Assembly (NCBI GenBank): GCA_965653335.1
Contig: CBFGZU010000002.1
Span: 1 to 63,435, forward strand
DNA length: 63,435 nt
Origin: Pseudolysinimonas_A sp965653335
GTDB lineage: Bacteria > Actinomycetota > Actinomycetes > Actinomycetales > Microbacteriaceae
Direction: 5' to 3'
Part shown: in pieces, positions 34,148 to 43,125 of the stretch
Layout of the letters: each line of letters begins with the position of its first letter
Position numbering within the stretch: position 1 is the stretch's first letter
Translations under genes and position numbers: made by a program
Notes under the pieces: generated by a model
What the model was told of the DNA's origin: nothing
What the model saw: the letters and a program-made list of their open reading frames with translations, nothing else
The model's database searches: none

Positions 34148-35623
34148 GTGACTGAACCCCTCGACGTCGCCCTGATCGGCGGCGGGGTCATGAGCGCCAC
34201 CCTCGGTACCCTGCTCTCCCAACTCGAACCCACCTGGAAGATCGCGATCTTCGAGCGCCTCGGCGGCGTCGCACGCGAATCCTCCGACCCGTGGAACAAC
34301 GCCGGCACCGGCCACGCTGCCCTGTGCGAGCTCAACTACACGCCCGAACGCCCCGACGGCTCGATCGACATCGCCAACGCCGTGAAGGTCAACGAGCAGT
34401 TCCAGGTGTCGCGGCAGTTCTGGGCGTATCTCGTCGGCGCGGGCCTGGTGCCCGAACCCACGAGTTTCATCAACCCGGTGCCGCACATGAGCTTCGTCTG
34501 GGGTGCCGACAACGTCGCCTACCTCAGAAAGAGGTTCGACGCCCTCAAAGACCACCCGTTGTTCGCGGGCCTGGAGTACTCCGAAGACGCGTCCGTCATC
34601 CGTTCCTGGGCGCCGCTGCTCATCCCGGGGCGTCGCAAGGATCAGCCGATCGCGGCCACCCGCATCCCGTCGGGCACCGACGTCGACTTCGGGTCGCTCA
34701 CCCACACCCTCATCGACTCGCTCGTCGACAAGGGTGCTTCGCTGTATCTCAACCACCGTGTCACCGGTCTGCGGCGCTCACGAAAGACCGGATTGTGGAC
34801 CATCAAGGCGAAGCACGACGTCGGGTCGACGCCGCGGGAGTTCACCGCTCGCTTCGTCTTCGTCGGTGCCGGCGGAGCCGCCCTCAACCTTTTGCAGCGC
34901 TCCGGCATCCGCGAGATCCGAGGGTACGGCGGGTTCCCGATCAGCGGGCAGTTCCTGCGCACCGATGATCCCGATGTCGTGCGCCGGCACTCGGCGAAGG
35001 TCTACGGCAAGGCGTCGGTCGGGGCACCGCCGATGTCGGTGCCGCATCTCGACACCCGCGTCATCGACGGCCAATCGAGCCTGCTCTTCGGCCCCTACGC
35101 GGGCTTCTCGACGAAGTACCTCAAGACCGGGTCGTACCTCGACCTGTTCGCGGCCTTGCGGTGGCACAACCTCGGCACGTTCATCGGCGCCGGGCTCAAG
35201 AATCTGTCCCTCGTCGGCTATCTCGTCACCGAAGTGCTCGCGACGAGGTCGAAGAAGATCCGGGCGCTGCAGCAGTTCGCTCCCGCCACGGATGGACGCG
35301 ACTGGCGTCTGATCACGGCGGGGCAGCGGGTGCAGATCATGAAGCGCGATGGCGACGGCAAGTCGGTCATCCAGTTCGGAACCGAAGTCGTCGCCGGCGC
35401 CGACGGCACGATCGCGGGTCTGCTCGGCGCCTCGCCGGGTGCCTCCACCGCCGTGCCGATCATGCTCGACGTGATCGCGAAATGCTTCCCCGGCAAGATG
35501 GCCGCTTGGACTCCGGCCCTCGAGCGCATGATCCCGTCGTACGGCTCCACCCTCTCGGGCGACAAGGGGGCAGCGAAGGCCGCGCTGTCGCGCACTGCGA
35601 AGAAGCTCGGCATCAGCGCCTGA
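34148..35623 (+). CDS. mqo: Malate:quinone oxidoreductase
   Basis: A 491-aa FAD-dependent peripheral membrane enzyme that oxidises malate to oxaloacetate and passes electrons to quinone. The FAD-binding start is DVALIGGGVMSATLGTLL, followed by the family hallmark WNNAGTGHAALCELNYTP, and later GQRVQIMKRDG and SPGASTAVPIML. TAGACT (34136-34141) ends exactly seven bases before GTG 34148, implying a leaderless transcript. Confidence 0.97.
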   Translation: MTEPLDVALIGGGVMSATLGTLLSQLEPTWKIAIFERLGGVARESSDPWNNAGTGHAALCELNYTPERPDGSIDIANAVKVNEQFQVSRQFWAYLVGAGLVPEPTSFINPVPHMSFVWGADNVAYLRKRFDALKDHPLFAGLEYSEDASVIRSWAPLLIPGRRKDQPIAATRIPSGTDVDFGSLTHTLIDSLVDKGASLYLNHRVTGLRRSRKTGLWTIKAKHDVGSTPREFTARFVFVGAGGAALNLLQRSGIREIRGYGGFPISGQFLRTDDPDVVRRHSAKVYGKASVGAPPMSVPHLDTRVIDGQSSLLFGPYAGFSTKYLKTGSYLDLFAALRWHNLGTFIGAGLKNLSLVGYLVTEVLATRSKKIRALQQFAPATDGRDWRLITAGQRVQIMKRDGDGKSVIQFGTEVVAGADGTIAGLLGASPGASTAVPIMLDVIAKCFPGKMAAWTPALERMIPSYGSTLSGDKGAAKAALSRTAKKLGISA

Positions 35624-35638
35624 ACCCTTGCCGCCCAT

Positions 35639-35654
35639 TCGAATGTATGTTCGA
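35639..35654. promoter_or_regulatory. LexA (SOS) box candidate
   Basis: TCGAAT-GTAT-GTTCGA matches the actinobacterial SOS box TCGAAC-N4-GTTCGA at eleven of twelve defined positions and extends into a longer palindrome on both sides. It ends two bases before the GTG of the radical SAM gene, so LexA bound here would block transcription of that gene. Confidence 0.75.
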
Positions 35655-35656
35655 AT

Positions 35657-36676
35657 GTGAGGATGCGGTGGAGCGGGCAAGCGATCGGCGCCGAGAGTGC
35701 CGCGGCGCTGCCCGGGCTCGGCACTCTGCGCGGGCTCGTCCGTTCCGTGCAAACCCCGGAGTTCGCCGGCATGACCTTCCACGAGGTGCTCGCCAAGTCG
35801 GCGCTCAACCAGGTGCCGGGAGCGGCCGCGCTGCCCTTCGCCTGGACGATCAACCCGTACCGCGGCTGCTCTCACGCGTGCGTGATGTGTTTCGCCCGGC
35901 AGACGCACACTTACCTCGATTTCGACGCCGGGCGTGACTTCGACTCCGAGATCGTCGTCAAGGTCAACGTCGCCGATGTGCTCGCCACGGAACTGGCCCG
36001 CCCGTCGTGGCAGCGGCATCCGGTCGCCCTCGGCACCAACACCGACCCCTACCAGCGCGCCGAGGGCCGGTACCGGTTGATGCCCGGCATCATCGACGCG
36101 CTCGCCGCCTCGGGTACGCCGTTCAGCATCCTCACGAAGGGAACGCTGTTGCGACGCGACATCCCTCTGCTTCTCGAGGCCGCCAAGCACGTTCCGGTCG
36201 ACGTCGCGATGACGATCGACATCTTCGACGCCGACTTGCGTGCGTCGATCGAACCGGGGGCTCCAACGACCGAGGCGCGGCTCGCGACAGTGCGCGCCGT
36301 TCGGGATGCCGGCCTGCCGTGCTCGGTCTTCGTCATGCCGGTCTTTCCGTACCTCACCGATACCGTCGACCACCTCGATCGGGCCTTCGCGGCGATCGCC
36401 GAATCGGGAGCGCAGTCGGTCGCGTACTCGGCACTGCACCTCCGGGCGGGCGCGCGCGAATGGTTCTTCGCCTGGCTCGCGCGAGAGCGTCCGCAGCTGC
36501 TGGCACGGTATCGACGGCTCTATCCGGGTCGCCAGGTGCACGCCGACGCCGGCTACCGCCGATGGCTCGCGGCCCGGGTGCGGCCACTGCTACGCCGACA
36601 TGGCTTGGAGCGCCCCGCGCGGTCGGCGACTCCACTCCCGCCGGCCGCCGGAGGGCTGCAGCCGACACTGTTCTGA
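35657..36676 (+). CDS. Rv2578c-family radical SAM protein
   Basis: A 339-aa protein. The [4Fe-4S]/SAM motif is Cys71-x3-Cys75-x2-Cys78 in GCSHACVMCFAR, preceded by TINPYRG, as in spore-photoproduct-lyase-like and Rv2578c proteins. Further family segments are ALGTNTDPYQRAEGRYRLMP and FSILTKGTLLRRDIPLL. The reaction is not established for this family; a DNA-repair role is suggested by its relatives and by the LexA-box-like site directly in front of the start. GTG 35657 is used; an in-frame ATG follows two codons later. Confidence 0.9.
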   Translation: MRMRWSGQAIGAESAAALPGLGTLRGLVRSVQTPEFAGMTFHEVLAKSALNQVPGAAALPFAWTINPYRGCSHACVMCFARQTHTYLDFDAGRDFDSEIVVKVNVADVLATELARPSWQRHPVALGTNTDPYQRAEGRYRLMPGIIDALAASGTPFSILTKGTLLRRDIPLLLEAAKHVPVDVAMTIDIFDADLRASIEPGAPTTEARLATVRAVRDAGLPCSVFVMPVFPYLTDTVDHLDRAFAAIAESGAQSVAYSALHLRAGAREWFFAWLARERPQLLARYRRLYPGRQVHADAGYRRWLAARVRPLLRRHGLERPARSATPLPPAAGGLQPTLF

Positions 36677-36717
36677 GGTCGAGAAGAACCGGTGGGTTCA
36701 GACATAAGGTTGTTGGC

Positions 36718-37425
36718 GTGAGCGCCATGGAGCATCGACCCCCCGTGTCGGCGCTCCCGGCGGGTGAGCGGAGCGCCGGACCGTCCTCGAGCGCCGTGCG
36801 GCTCGCGATTCTCGACGACCACGAGGTGCTCCTCGACAGTCTCAGCAGTTGGATCGCCGCCAACGCCGCCGATTTCGAGGTCGTAGTGAAGGTCCCCACT
36901 TGGCTGGAGCTCGTGCACAGCCCCGCCTTTCCGACCGACCTGGTGTTCATCGATTTCCAGCTCAAGGAACCGGTGTCGATCGAAGCTCGAGTGCGCACGT
37001 GCCGGGCGGCGGGGGCGAAGGTCATCGTGCTCTCGAGCGTCGACACGCGCGAGGCGCGGGAACGCGCACTCGCCGCGGGTGCCGCCGCTTTCCTGTCCAA
37101 GTCGCTGACGATGGCGGCCGTTATGGAGACGGCACGTCGCGTCATGGGGATCCACGGCGGATCCGTCGCGCGCGTCTGGCGCCCCCTGCCCACGAGTGCG
37201 ACGGCGCAGGATCAACCGAAGCTGAGCCCGGGTGAAGCCGAGGCGCTGCGCCTCTACGCGACCGGGTACAGCACCGCCGAAGTCGCGGCGCGCATGAACG
37301 TGCAATATGAGACCGCGAAGACGTATTTGCGCCGAGTGCGCGAGAAGTACGCGCGCGTCGGCCGACCGGCAAGCAAGAAGGCGGATCTCATCCGTCGCGC
37401 CGCCGAAGACGGATACCTGGAGTAG
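36718..37425 (+). CDS. LuxR/NarL-family response regulator
   Basis: A 235-aa protein. The receiver domain starts RLAILDDHEVLLDSLSSWI with the acidic pair and has the phosphoacceptor Asp in DLVFIDFQLKEP and the switch Lys in AAFLSKSLT. The C-terminal helix-turn-helix is LSPGEAEALRLYATGYSTAE, then VAARMNVQYETAKTYLRRVR. No partner kinase is adjacent, so it is an orphan here. TAAGGT at 36705-36710 ends eight bases before GTG 36718; an in-frame ATG at 36727 is the alternative start. tdk follows five bases after the stop. Confidence 0.88.
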   Translation: MSAMEHRPPVSALPAGERSAGPSSSAVRLAILDDHEVLLDSLSSWIAANAADFEVVVKVPTWLELVHSPAFPTDLVFIDFQLKEPVSIEARVRTCRAAGAKVIVLSSVDTREARERALAAGAAAFLSKSLTMAAVMETARRVMGIHGGSVARVWRPLPTSATAQDQPKLSPGEAEALRLYATGYSTAEVAARMNVQYETAKTYLRRVREKYARVGRPASKKADLIRRAAEDGYLE

Positions 37426-37430
37426 CACGG

Positions 37431-38120
37431 ATGGCGAAACTCTATTTCCGCTACGGCGCGATGAACTCGGGCAAGAGCACCGCGCTGCTGCAAGCGGCAT
37501 ACAACTACGAGGAGCGCGGGCAGCAGGTGCTGCTCGCCAAGCCCGCGATCGACTCGAAAGGCGAGGCGGCGATCGTGTCGAGGCTCGGGGTTTCTCGCCC
37601 TGTCGACTTCACGATCGCCCCCGACGAGGATGTGCTCGCCGCGTTCATGACGCGCCGCGAACAGGTCATCAGGGCGACGGGGAAAGATGTCGCGTGCCTG
37701 CTGCTCGACGAAGTGCAGTTTCTCGGGGAGCAGCAGATCGACGACCTGCTGAGGATCGCGATCGACGAAGACGTGCCGGTGCTCGCCTACGGCATCCGCA
37801 CCGACTTTCAGACCGTCGCCTTTCCGGGCAGCCGACGGCTGCTCGAGATCGCACACTCGCTCGAAGAGCTCAAGACGATCTGCCGCTGCGGACGAAAAGC
37901 CATCTTCAATGCCCGCACCGTCGGCGGCGAGTTCGTCTTCGATGGTGACCAGGTCGCCATCGACACGTCGGCCGGGTCTAGTGAAGGCGGAGCCGAGGTT
38001 ACCTACGAGTCGCTGTGCGGCGCGTGTTATCTCGAAGAATCGGGTGGCGTGCTCAACCGCGGCTGGCGCCCCAAATACGACTTCTCCTACCGTTCAGGGC
38101 CCGACGCCGACTTCAGCTGA
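37431..38120 (+). CDS. tdk: Thymidine kinase
   Basis: A 229-aa type II thymidine kinase. The P-loop is GAMNSGKS at 9-16, the catalytic Glu/Walker B region is CLLLDEVQFL, the substrate segment is AYGIRTDFQTVAFPG, and the zinc ligands are CRCG and CGACY. The C-terminal lasso region (about 160-200) is slightly longer than usual. It salvages thymidine to dTMP. It is co-directional with, and five bases from, the response regulator gene. Confidence 0.95.
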   Translation: MAKLYFRYGAMNSGKSTALLQAAYNYEERGQQVLLAKPAIDSKGEAAIVSRLGVSRPVDFTIAPDEDVLAAFMTRREQVIRATGKDVACLLLDEVQFLGEQQIDDLLRIAIDEDVPVLAYGIRTDFQTVAFPGSRRLLEIAHSLEELKTICRCGRKAIFNARTVGGEFVFDGDQVAIDTSAGSSEGGAEVTYESLCGACYLEESGGVLNRGWRPKYDFSYRSGPDADFS

Positions 38121-38129
38121 CCCCTCGGT

Positions 38130-38162
38130 GGTCGAGTAGCCGCGCAGCGGCGTGTCGAGACC
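38130..38162. repeat. GTCGAGTAG-type palindromic repeat, copy 1
   Basis: The unit opens GGTCGAGTAGCCGC and closes GCGGCGTGTCGAGACC around a two-base centre. It lies between convergent tdk and lsr2, where it could act as a two-way terminator. Related copies are at 51396-51488 and, inside a gene, at 58642-58678. Such units are common extragenic palindromes in Microbacteriaceae genomes. Confidence 0.8.
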
Positions 38163-38170
38163 CCGGCCCG

Positions 38171-38509
38171 TCAGTGTGCGCGCTCGTAGGCTTCGCGCAC
38201 CTCGGCGGAGATGCGGCCGCGGTCGCCGACGGCATAACCGTGACCCTGGGCCCAGGAGCGGATGGCGGCGAGTTCGCCGCTCGCGTTACGGCTTGAGCGA
38301 CGGGGGCCCGAGCTGCTGCGCGATCCGGCGACAGAACGTCCCGCCGAGATGAACGGGGAGAGCGCGGACCGGAGCCGCTCGGCGTTGGCCGTCGACAGGT
38401 CGATCTCGTACTGACGGCCCTCGAGGGCGAAACGAATCGTGCTGCCGTTACCGGATTCGAGCACGGTTCCGTCGAGATCGTCGACGAGCTGCGTGATTTG
38501 CTTCTTCAA
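38171..38509 (-). CDS. lsr2: Lsr2 nucleoid-associated protein
   Basis: A 112-aa H-NS-like silencer. The N-terminal dimerisation domain is KKQITQLVDDLDGTVLESGN, followed by a Ser/Arg-rich linker and a C-terminal DNA-binding domain (AIRSWAQGHGYAVGDRGRIS) with the RGR AT-hook-like triplet. It binds AT-rich DNA and silences acquired genes. The start is an unusual TTG at 38509 with GCGGGGA upstream; a weak start would limit expression. TAAACT on the minus strand near 38553 is a possible -10. Confidence 0.93.
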   Translation of the reverse strand: MKKQITQLVDDLDGTVLESGNGSTIRFALEGRQYEIDLSTANAERLRSALSPFISAGRSVAGSRSSSGPRRSSRNASGELAAIRSWAQGHGYAVGDRGRISAEVREAYERAH

Positions 38510-38767
38510 TTTGTTCCCCGCTATCTGTGGTTTCCAGATCCGTGGATAGTTTACGGCCGGAACCTCGCTAAACGAAGAATTGTCCCCAGCGCTGCACTAA
38601 TCGGACGCAGAATCGCTATGCGATTCTCGCTGAGTTCTGGGTACGCCCATGGGCACGGCCACCACACCGCTTCGCGGTGCGGCGGAACCGGCGCCATGGG
38701 ACCCGCCCGTGAAACACGAGCAATGACGTCAAGGACCGCCCGTCGGCGTTCCTTGACGTCATTGCGT
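38510..38767. other. Gene-free stretch with several hairpins
   Basis: I see no convincing gene here. It holds the lsr2 promoter region, an AGAATCGC-TAT-GCGATTCT hairpin (38609-38627), a CACCGC/GCGGTG hairpin near 38672-38686, and the long inverted repeat described next. Confidence 0.6.
38721..38764 (-). terminator. Perfect 15-bp inverted repeat downstream of tRNA-Pro
   Basis: CAATGACGTCAAGGA (38721-38735) and TCCTTGACGTCATTG (38750-38764) are perfectly complementary with a 14-base loop, three bases beyond the tRNA-Pro 3' end. No long T-run follows, so it may terminate weakly or serve tRNA 3' processing. Confidence 0.6.
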
Positions 38768-38840
38768 CGGGGTAACAGGATTTGAACCTGCGGCCTCGTC
38801 GTCCCGAACGACGCGCGCTACCAAACTGCGCCATACCCCG
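38768..38840 (-). tRNA. tRNA-Pro (anticodon CGG)
   Basis: A 73-nt cloverleaf on the minus strand. The acceptor arms CGGGGTA and TACCCCG pair, the anticodon stem-loop CGTCGTTCGGGACGACG gives CGG, and the T-loop is GGTTCAAATCC. CCA is not encoded. Confidence 0.96.
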
Positions 38841-38865
38841 TTGGTCGCACCTGCGCGACAACCTG

Positions 38866-39813
38866 TCAAGGATAGCCGACGGGAACCAGGGTGAGCACCA
38901 CGGCTTCGGGAGCGCAGGCGAACCGCACGGGGGCGTAGATCGATGTGCCGAGCCCGGCCGAGACGTTGAGCAGGGCCGAACGCCGCTGTCCCTTCCACAC
39001 GGTGAGGCCCTGGGCCTGGCGTCGCGGGATGTCACAATTGGTGACGAGGGCGGGGAGCCCGGGGACGCGCACCTGCCCGCCGTGCGTGTGCCCGGCGAGG
39101 ATCAGGTCGGCGCCCTGGTTGGTGAGGGCGTCGAGCACTCGGCGGTACGGCGCGTGCGTGACCCCCAGCTTGAGCACGGTGCCGTCGCCATCCCACTCCA
39201 CCTCTTCGCGGAGTGCCTCGACCGCGCCGGGGAGGGTGTCGAGCCGATCCCAGCCGAGGTGGGCGTCGCCCGTGCCGAAGAGCTCGATGCGCTGACCGCG
39301 CATTTCGAGGCCGCGTGCGGCGTTGTTGAGGTCGAGCCACCCGAGATCATCGCCGAGGAAGGTGTTGAGCGCCGCGACATCGAGGTCGGGTCGTCGCTTC
39401 TTCTTCCCCGACGGGCCGCTGAAGTAGGCGAGCGGGTTCTTGAGCACGGGGCCGTGATAGTCGTTCGAGCCGTGGACGAACACCCCGGGGATGCCGCGAA
39501 ACGGCTCGAACGCGCGACGGATGCCGGCCAGACCATCGACGTGTCCGAGGTTGTCGCCGGTGTCGACGATCAGGTCGGGTTCATAGCGCGCCAGCGAGCG
39601 TACGAAATCCTGCTTCTTGCGTTGCCACGGCGCCATGTGCAGGTCACTGAGATGCAGGATCGTCAGCGGGCGCGACCCCGGTTCGAGGATCGGCAGCACC
39701 TCGTGCCGCACGGTGAACCGGGTGCGCTCGACGAACACGCCCCAGGTGAGCGCCCCGAGCGTCGCGGCGGTCGTCGCTCCGAGGACGACGCCCGCCGCGC
39801 GCGCGCGGCTCAT
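38866..39813 (-). CDS. Membrane-anchored metallophosphoesterase
   Basis: A 315-aa calcineurin-like enzyme. The N-terminal hydrophobic segment (AAGVVLGATTAATLGALTWG) anchors it. Metal motifs are HLSDLHM (D-x-H), VDTGDN (GD), GSNDYHG (GN-equivalent with Asp), and LAGHTHGGQV (GHTHGGQ). The family includes YkuE-like enzymes; substrate unknown. The start overlaps the stop of the PBP gene by four bases, an arrangement frequent in actinobacteria that suggests a cell-wall or lipid precursor role. Confidence 0.9.
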   Translation of the reverse strand: MSRARAAGVVLGATTAATLGALTWGVFVERTRFTVRHEVLPILEPGSRPLTILHLSDLHMAPWQRKKQDFVRSLARYEPDLIVDTGDNLGHVDGLAGIRRAFEPFRGIPGVFVHGSNDYHGPVLKNPLAYFSGPSGKKKRRPDLDVAALNTFLGDDLGWLDLNNAARGLEMRGQRIELFGTGDAHLGWDRLDTLPGAVEALREEVEWDGDGTVLKLGVTHAPYRRVLDALTNQGADLILAGHTHGGQVRVPGLPALVTNCDIPRRQAQGLTVWKGQRRSALLNVSAGLGTSIYAPVRFACAPEAVVLTLVPVGYP

Positions 39814-42443
39814 GGACAGACAGGCCGGTAGTAGCGGATCGTCACCGTCGTGCTGGCGGGGTTATGCATCGACCCGCCGGCCGGATCTTGCGACATCACC
39901 TGGTCCATGGCAGGGGGCGGCAACGGATTGCCGAGATCCCCGTCGTCGACACACTCGGCCTGGACGTTGAAGTCGGCGTCGTCGAGCGCATCTTCGGCGT
40001 CGTTCCTCGACATTCCGACGACGTTCGGTACCGGCTCGGCGAGACCGTTGCTCGTAAACACCCGCACCGTCGTGCCGCGCGAAACCGCGGAGCCCCCACC
40101 GGGTTCGGTCTTGGCGACGACACCTGCGGGAAGGTCGGAGTCGATGTCACCGGCGTGCTCGAAGTTGAGTTCCGCGAGCTCGATCGCCGTCTTCGCCTGC
40201 TCGAGGCTGGTGCCGACGACATTCGGCACCTCGACGGGGGAGCCGGTCATCAGCGCCGGATCGGGGCCCGGGAATGCGCCACCCGGGTAGACGGAGTCGA
40301 TCGCCTGGGCGATGGGCCGGAAGATGCGGTGACGCAGCAGGCCACCGCTCGTGCCGTTGACGCGGACGTTACGCATCGCTTGCTCGCCGGTGATGTTGCC
40401 CACCCAGACAGCGGTCGCGACGCGAGTCGAGGAGCCGACCATCCAGGTGTGGATCGACTTGTCGGTCGTACCGGTCTTTCCGATATAAGGGGTGCCGTCG
40501 TTCGGGTTGGACGCCGAACCGGTTCCGCCCATAACCGCTGCCATCGCGTGGGCAGCCGTGTTGGCGACTCCAGGTGAGACGAGCGCCGATTGGCCGCACA
40601 CGGTGGGCTGGCCCTCGAGCACTTCACCGTCCGGGTCGATGACAGCGGCGACCATTCTCGGCTCGCAGAAGACACCCTGGTTGGCGATCGCCGCGTAGGC
40701 CGCCGCCTGCGTGAGCGGGGCGATGTTGTTCTCGCAGCCACCGATGGAGCACGAGGGTCGGGTGACGAGGTCGTGGCCACCGGCGTCGTGAACCCCGATC
40801 GATGTCGCGATCTTGGCGATGTCGCACTGGTCGACCGCTTTCGCCATCTGGATGAAGATCGAGTTGACCGATCCGGCGGTCGCGCGCACGATCTTGTATG
40901 TGCCCGACTCGTTGGAGTCGTTGCGAAACTTGTAGATGCCGCCCCACGGCGGGGCGACGATGTTGCCGCTCTCGTCGACCCGGGGCTCGCCGTTGGCGAG
41001 CAGAGCCGGACCGCAGCTGTCGGTGAACTCGGCCTGATTAACTTCGCGGACGCTCGCGTTGTACGCCTCCTCGATGCCGTGCCCCGCCGCGAGGAACGCG
41101 AGCAGGACGTATGGCTTGTAGGTCGAACCGGGCTGGAAGCCTTGCGAGCCGCCGTGAGCGACATCGGATGCGAGGTTGACGGCGTTGGTGTTCTGCGGGT
41201 CGGCGGGGACGAGGGAATCGTCGAAGGTCTTGTTCTGCGCCATCGTCAGGATGTCGCCGGTTCCGACGCCGACGGAGGTGGCGACCGCCCCGAGCGCGAA
41301 GCGGGTTTCGTTCGAGGGGGCCCACTGGTGCACGGTGTTCCACGCGGCGGCCTGCAGGTCGGGCTGGATCGTCAGCACGAGCTGGTATCCACCGCGGTCC
41401 CAGGCCTTCTTGCGCTCTTCAGGGGTGGTGCCGAGAGCAGTGAGTTCGTCGATGACGTGGAGAGCGTAGTCGCAGACGTACCCATAGCCCGGGGACGCAC
41501 TGCGGCATCCGACCGTTGAGGCTTGCGGGTGCACGAAGTTCTCGTCGACCGGGATGGCGAGAGCCTCGTCGCGCTCCGCGGCGGTGATGCAGCCGTAGCC
41601 CTTCATCTCTTTGAGGATGACGTCGCGGCGGTCCTGGTTGTCGACGTAGTTCTCGGGGTCGTTGAGGCTGCGGGAGTTCGGGAACTGCACGATCGCGATG
41701 AGGCTCGCCGCTTCAGCGATCGTTACGTCGGCCGCAGTCTTGCCGAAGAATTCTTTGGCCGCGGCTTGCACTCCGTAAGTGTTGCCGCCGAAGCCCGCGA
41801 TGTTGAGGTAGCCCTGAAGGATCTCCTTCTTGGTGTAGTTCTTCTCGAGACCGATCGCGAGCTTCATCTCTTTGATCTTGCGATCCAGGGTCGGAGCGAG
41901 CGCTTTGGCGATCTCCTCCTGCTTGCGCTCCTCGGTCCACTTGTCGTTGTTGAGGGCCTGCTGTTGCAGGATGTTGCGCACCGTCTGCATGGTCAGCGTC
42001 GAGGCGCCCGACTCGCTGTCGCCCGTGATCTGCCCGACCGCCGCGCGCACGAGCGACGGCACGTCGACGCCGCCATGCTCGTAGAACCGGCGATCCTCTC
42101 CCGCGAGGGCGGCACACTCGAGGTCGTCGTCGATCTGGTCGAGCGTCACCTCTTCGCGGTTCTGCTTGTAGATGGTGGCGACGGTGATGTACGCATCGGC
42201 GGCCGCGGCATCCGGTTGGGCCGGGTTGCGCACGGCGATCGTGTTCTGCTGGCTGCCCGGGTCGAGCTGGATGTACTCGGGCAGCGAATTGAAGATGCCC
42301 ACCGTGTTGCTGGCGGTGACACCAGTAACCGCGATGGCGGGGGCGACCATGACGGTGACGAGAACGCCGGCGAGGGCGCTGAACCCGAGGGTTCCGAGGA
42401 TGGCCGAGAGCAGACTGGTGGCCGTCGATTTCTGGGCGGGCAT
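39810..42443 (-). CDS. Class A penicillin-binding protein with PASTA domains
   Basis: An 877-aa bifunctional peptidoglycan synthase. It has one N-terminal membrane helix (about 10-45). The transglycosylase domain carries the catalytic Glu in EDRRFYEHGG and the GASTLTMQ motif. The transpeptidase domain has SxxK in GSTYKPY, SxN in SVNS and KTG in KTGTTDKS, followed by two PASTA domains (about 735-870), which bind muropeptides. TATCCT on the minus strand ends exactly seven bases before the ATG, implying a leaderless mRNA. The metallophosphoesterase gene follows with overlap. Confidence 0.95.
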   Translation of the reverse strand: MPAQKSTATSLLSAILGTLGFSALAGVLVTVMVAPAIAVTGVTASNTVGIFNSLPEYIQLDPGSQQNTIAVRNPAQPDAAAADAYITVATIYKQNREEVTLDQIDDDLECAALAGEDRRFYEHGGVDVPSLVRAAVGQITGDSESGASTLTMQTVRNILQQQALNNDKWTEERKQEEIAKALAPTLDRKIKEMKLAIGLEKNYTKKEILQGYLNIAGFGGNTYGVQAAAKEFFGKTAADVTIAEAASLIAIVQFPNSRSLNDPENYVDNQDRRDVILKEMKGYGCITAAERDEALAIPVDENFVHPQASTVGCRSASPGYGYVCDYALHVIDELTALGTTPEERKKAWDRGGYQLVLTIQPDLQAAAWNTVHQWAPSNETRFALGAVATSVGVGTGDILTMAQNKTFDDSLVPADPQNTNAVNLASDVAHGGSQGFQPGSTYKPYVLLAFLAAGHGIEEAYNASVREVNQAEFTDSCGPALLANGEPRVDESGNIVAPPWGGIYKFRNDSNESGTYKIVRATAGSVNSIFIQMAKAVDQCDIAKIATSIGVHDAGGHDLVTRPSCSIGGCENNIAPLTQAAAYAAIANQGVFCEPRMVAAVIDPDGEVLEGQPTVCGQSALVSPGVANTAAHAMAAVMGGTGSASNPNDGTPYIGKTGTTDKSIHTWMVGSSTRVATAVWVGNITGEQAMRNVRVNGTSGGLLRHRIFRPIAQAIDSVYPGGAFPGPDPALMTGSPVEVPNVVGTSLEQAKTAIELAELNFEHAGDIDSDLPAGVVAKTEPGGGSAVSRGTTVRVFTSNGLAEPVPNVVGMSRNDAEDALDDADFNVQAECVDDGDLGNPLPPPAMDQVMSQDPAGGSMHNPASTTVTIRYYRPVCP

Positions 42444-42494
42444 AGGGTGAGGATACGCGATGGGTCACGCTGCGAACCTGAAGGATGCCCTGGA

Positions 42495-42659
42495 ATGCCC
42501 ACTTGGGAATATGTCACGACACCCCTCCTCATTCACAACACGACCGCGATTCTGAACACGTGGGGATCCCAGGGCTGGGAGCTCGTGCAGATCGTCACCG
42601 GTCCTGAGGGCGGACTCGTCGCCTACCTCAAGCGGCCCCTGGCAGGTGGGGCCGAGTGA
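42495..42659 (+). CDS. Small DUF4177-like protein
   Basis: A 54-aa protein (MPTWEYVTTPLLIHNTTAIL, then GSQGWELVQIV and VAYLKRP). The W-E-Y start and the GWELV core match DUF4177 proteins, which are often found beside RidA genes in actinobacteria. Its ATG at 42495 is divergent from the PBP gene, and its TGA overlaps the next GTG. Role unknown. Confidence 0.8.
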   Translation: MPTWEYVTTPLLIHNTTAILNTWGSQGWELVQIVTGPEGGLVAYLKRPLAGGAE

Positions 42660-43117
42660 GCGTCATCGCCGCCCGCCTCGCCGAACTCGGGCTCGAACTT
42701 CCGGCGGTCGCGAAACCCGTCGCCGCCTACGTGCCCGCTGTCGTGACGGGCAACCTCGTCTTCACCGCGGGCCAGTTGCCGTTCGTCGATGGCGCGCTAC
42801 CGGCGACCGGCAAGGTCGGCGCTGACGTGACCCCCGAGGATGCCGTCATCCTCGCCCGGCGCTGCGCCCTCAACGCCCTCGCCGCCGCCGCGGAAGCGAT
42901 CGGCTCTCTCGACCGGGTCACCCGCGTCGTGAAAGCCGTCGTCTTCGTCAACTCGGCCCCCGGATTCACCGGTCAGCCGGGTGTCGCCAACGGCGGCTCA
43001 GAGCTTCTCGGCGAGGTCTTCGGGGCTGCAGGGCGTCACGCCCGCAGCGCCGTCGGCGTCTCCGAGCTCCCCCTCGACTCTCCCGTCGAGCTCGAGCTCA
43101 TCCTCGAATTCGCGTAG
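42656..43117 (+). CDS. RidA-family enamine/imine deaminase
   Basis: A 153-aa protein of the YjgF/YER057c/UK114 family that hydrolyses reactive enamines and imines released by PLP enzymes. Family segments are VTGNLVFTAGQLPFVDG, ARRCALNALAAAAEAIGSLD, and VVFVNSAPGFTGQPGVANGG. The usual catalytic Arg (in family motif C-R/A-V) is not obvious at the expected C-terminal region (SAVGVSELPLDSPVELELI), so activity is uncertain. It is translationally coupled to the DUF4177 gene. Confidence 0.88.
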   Translation: MSVIAARLAELGLELPAVAKPVAAYVPAVVTGNLVFTAGQLPFVDGALPATGKVGADVTPEDAVILARRCALNALAAAAEAIGSLDRVTRVVKAVVFVNSAPGFTGQPGVANGGSELLGEVFGAAGRHARSAVGVSELPLDSPVELELILEFA

Positions 43118-43125
43118 CCCCGACG

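Noticed and set aside
42656..43117. Reading the RidA-like protein as certainly catalytic
   Set aside because: Fold signatures are clear, but I could not find the usual catalytic arginine in the expected segment, so only family membership is claimed.
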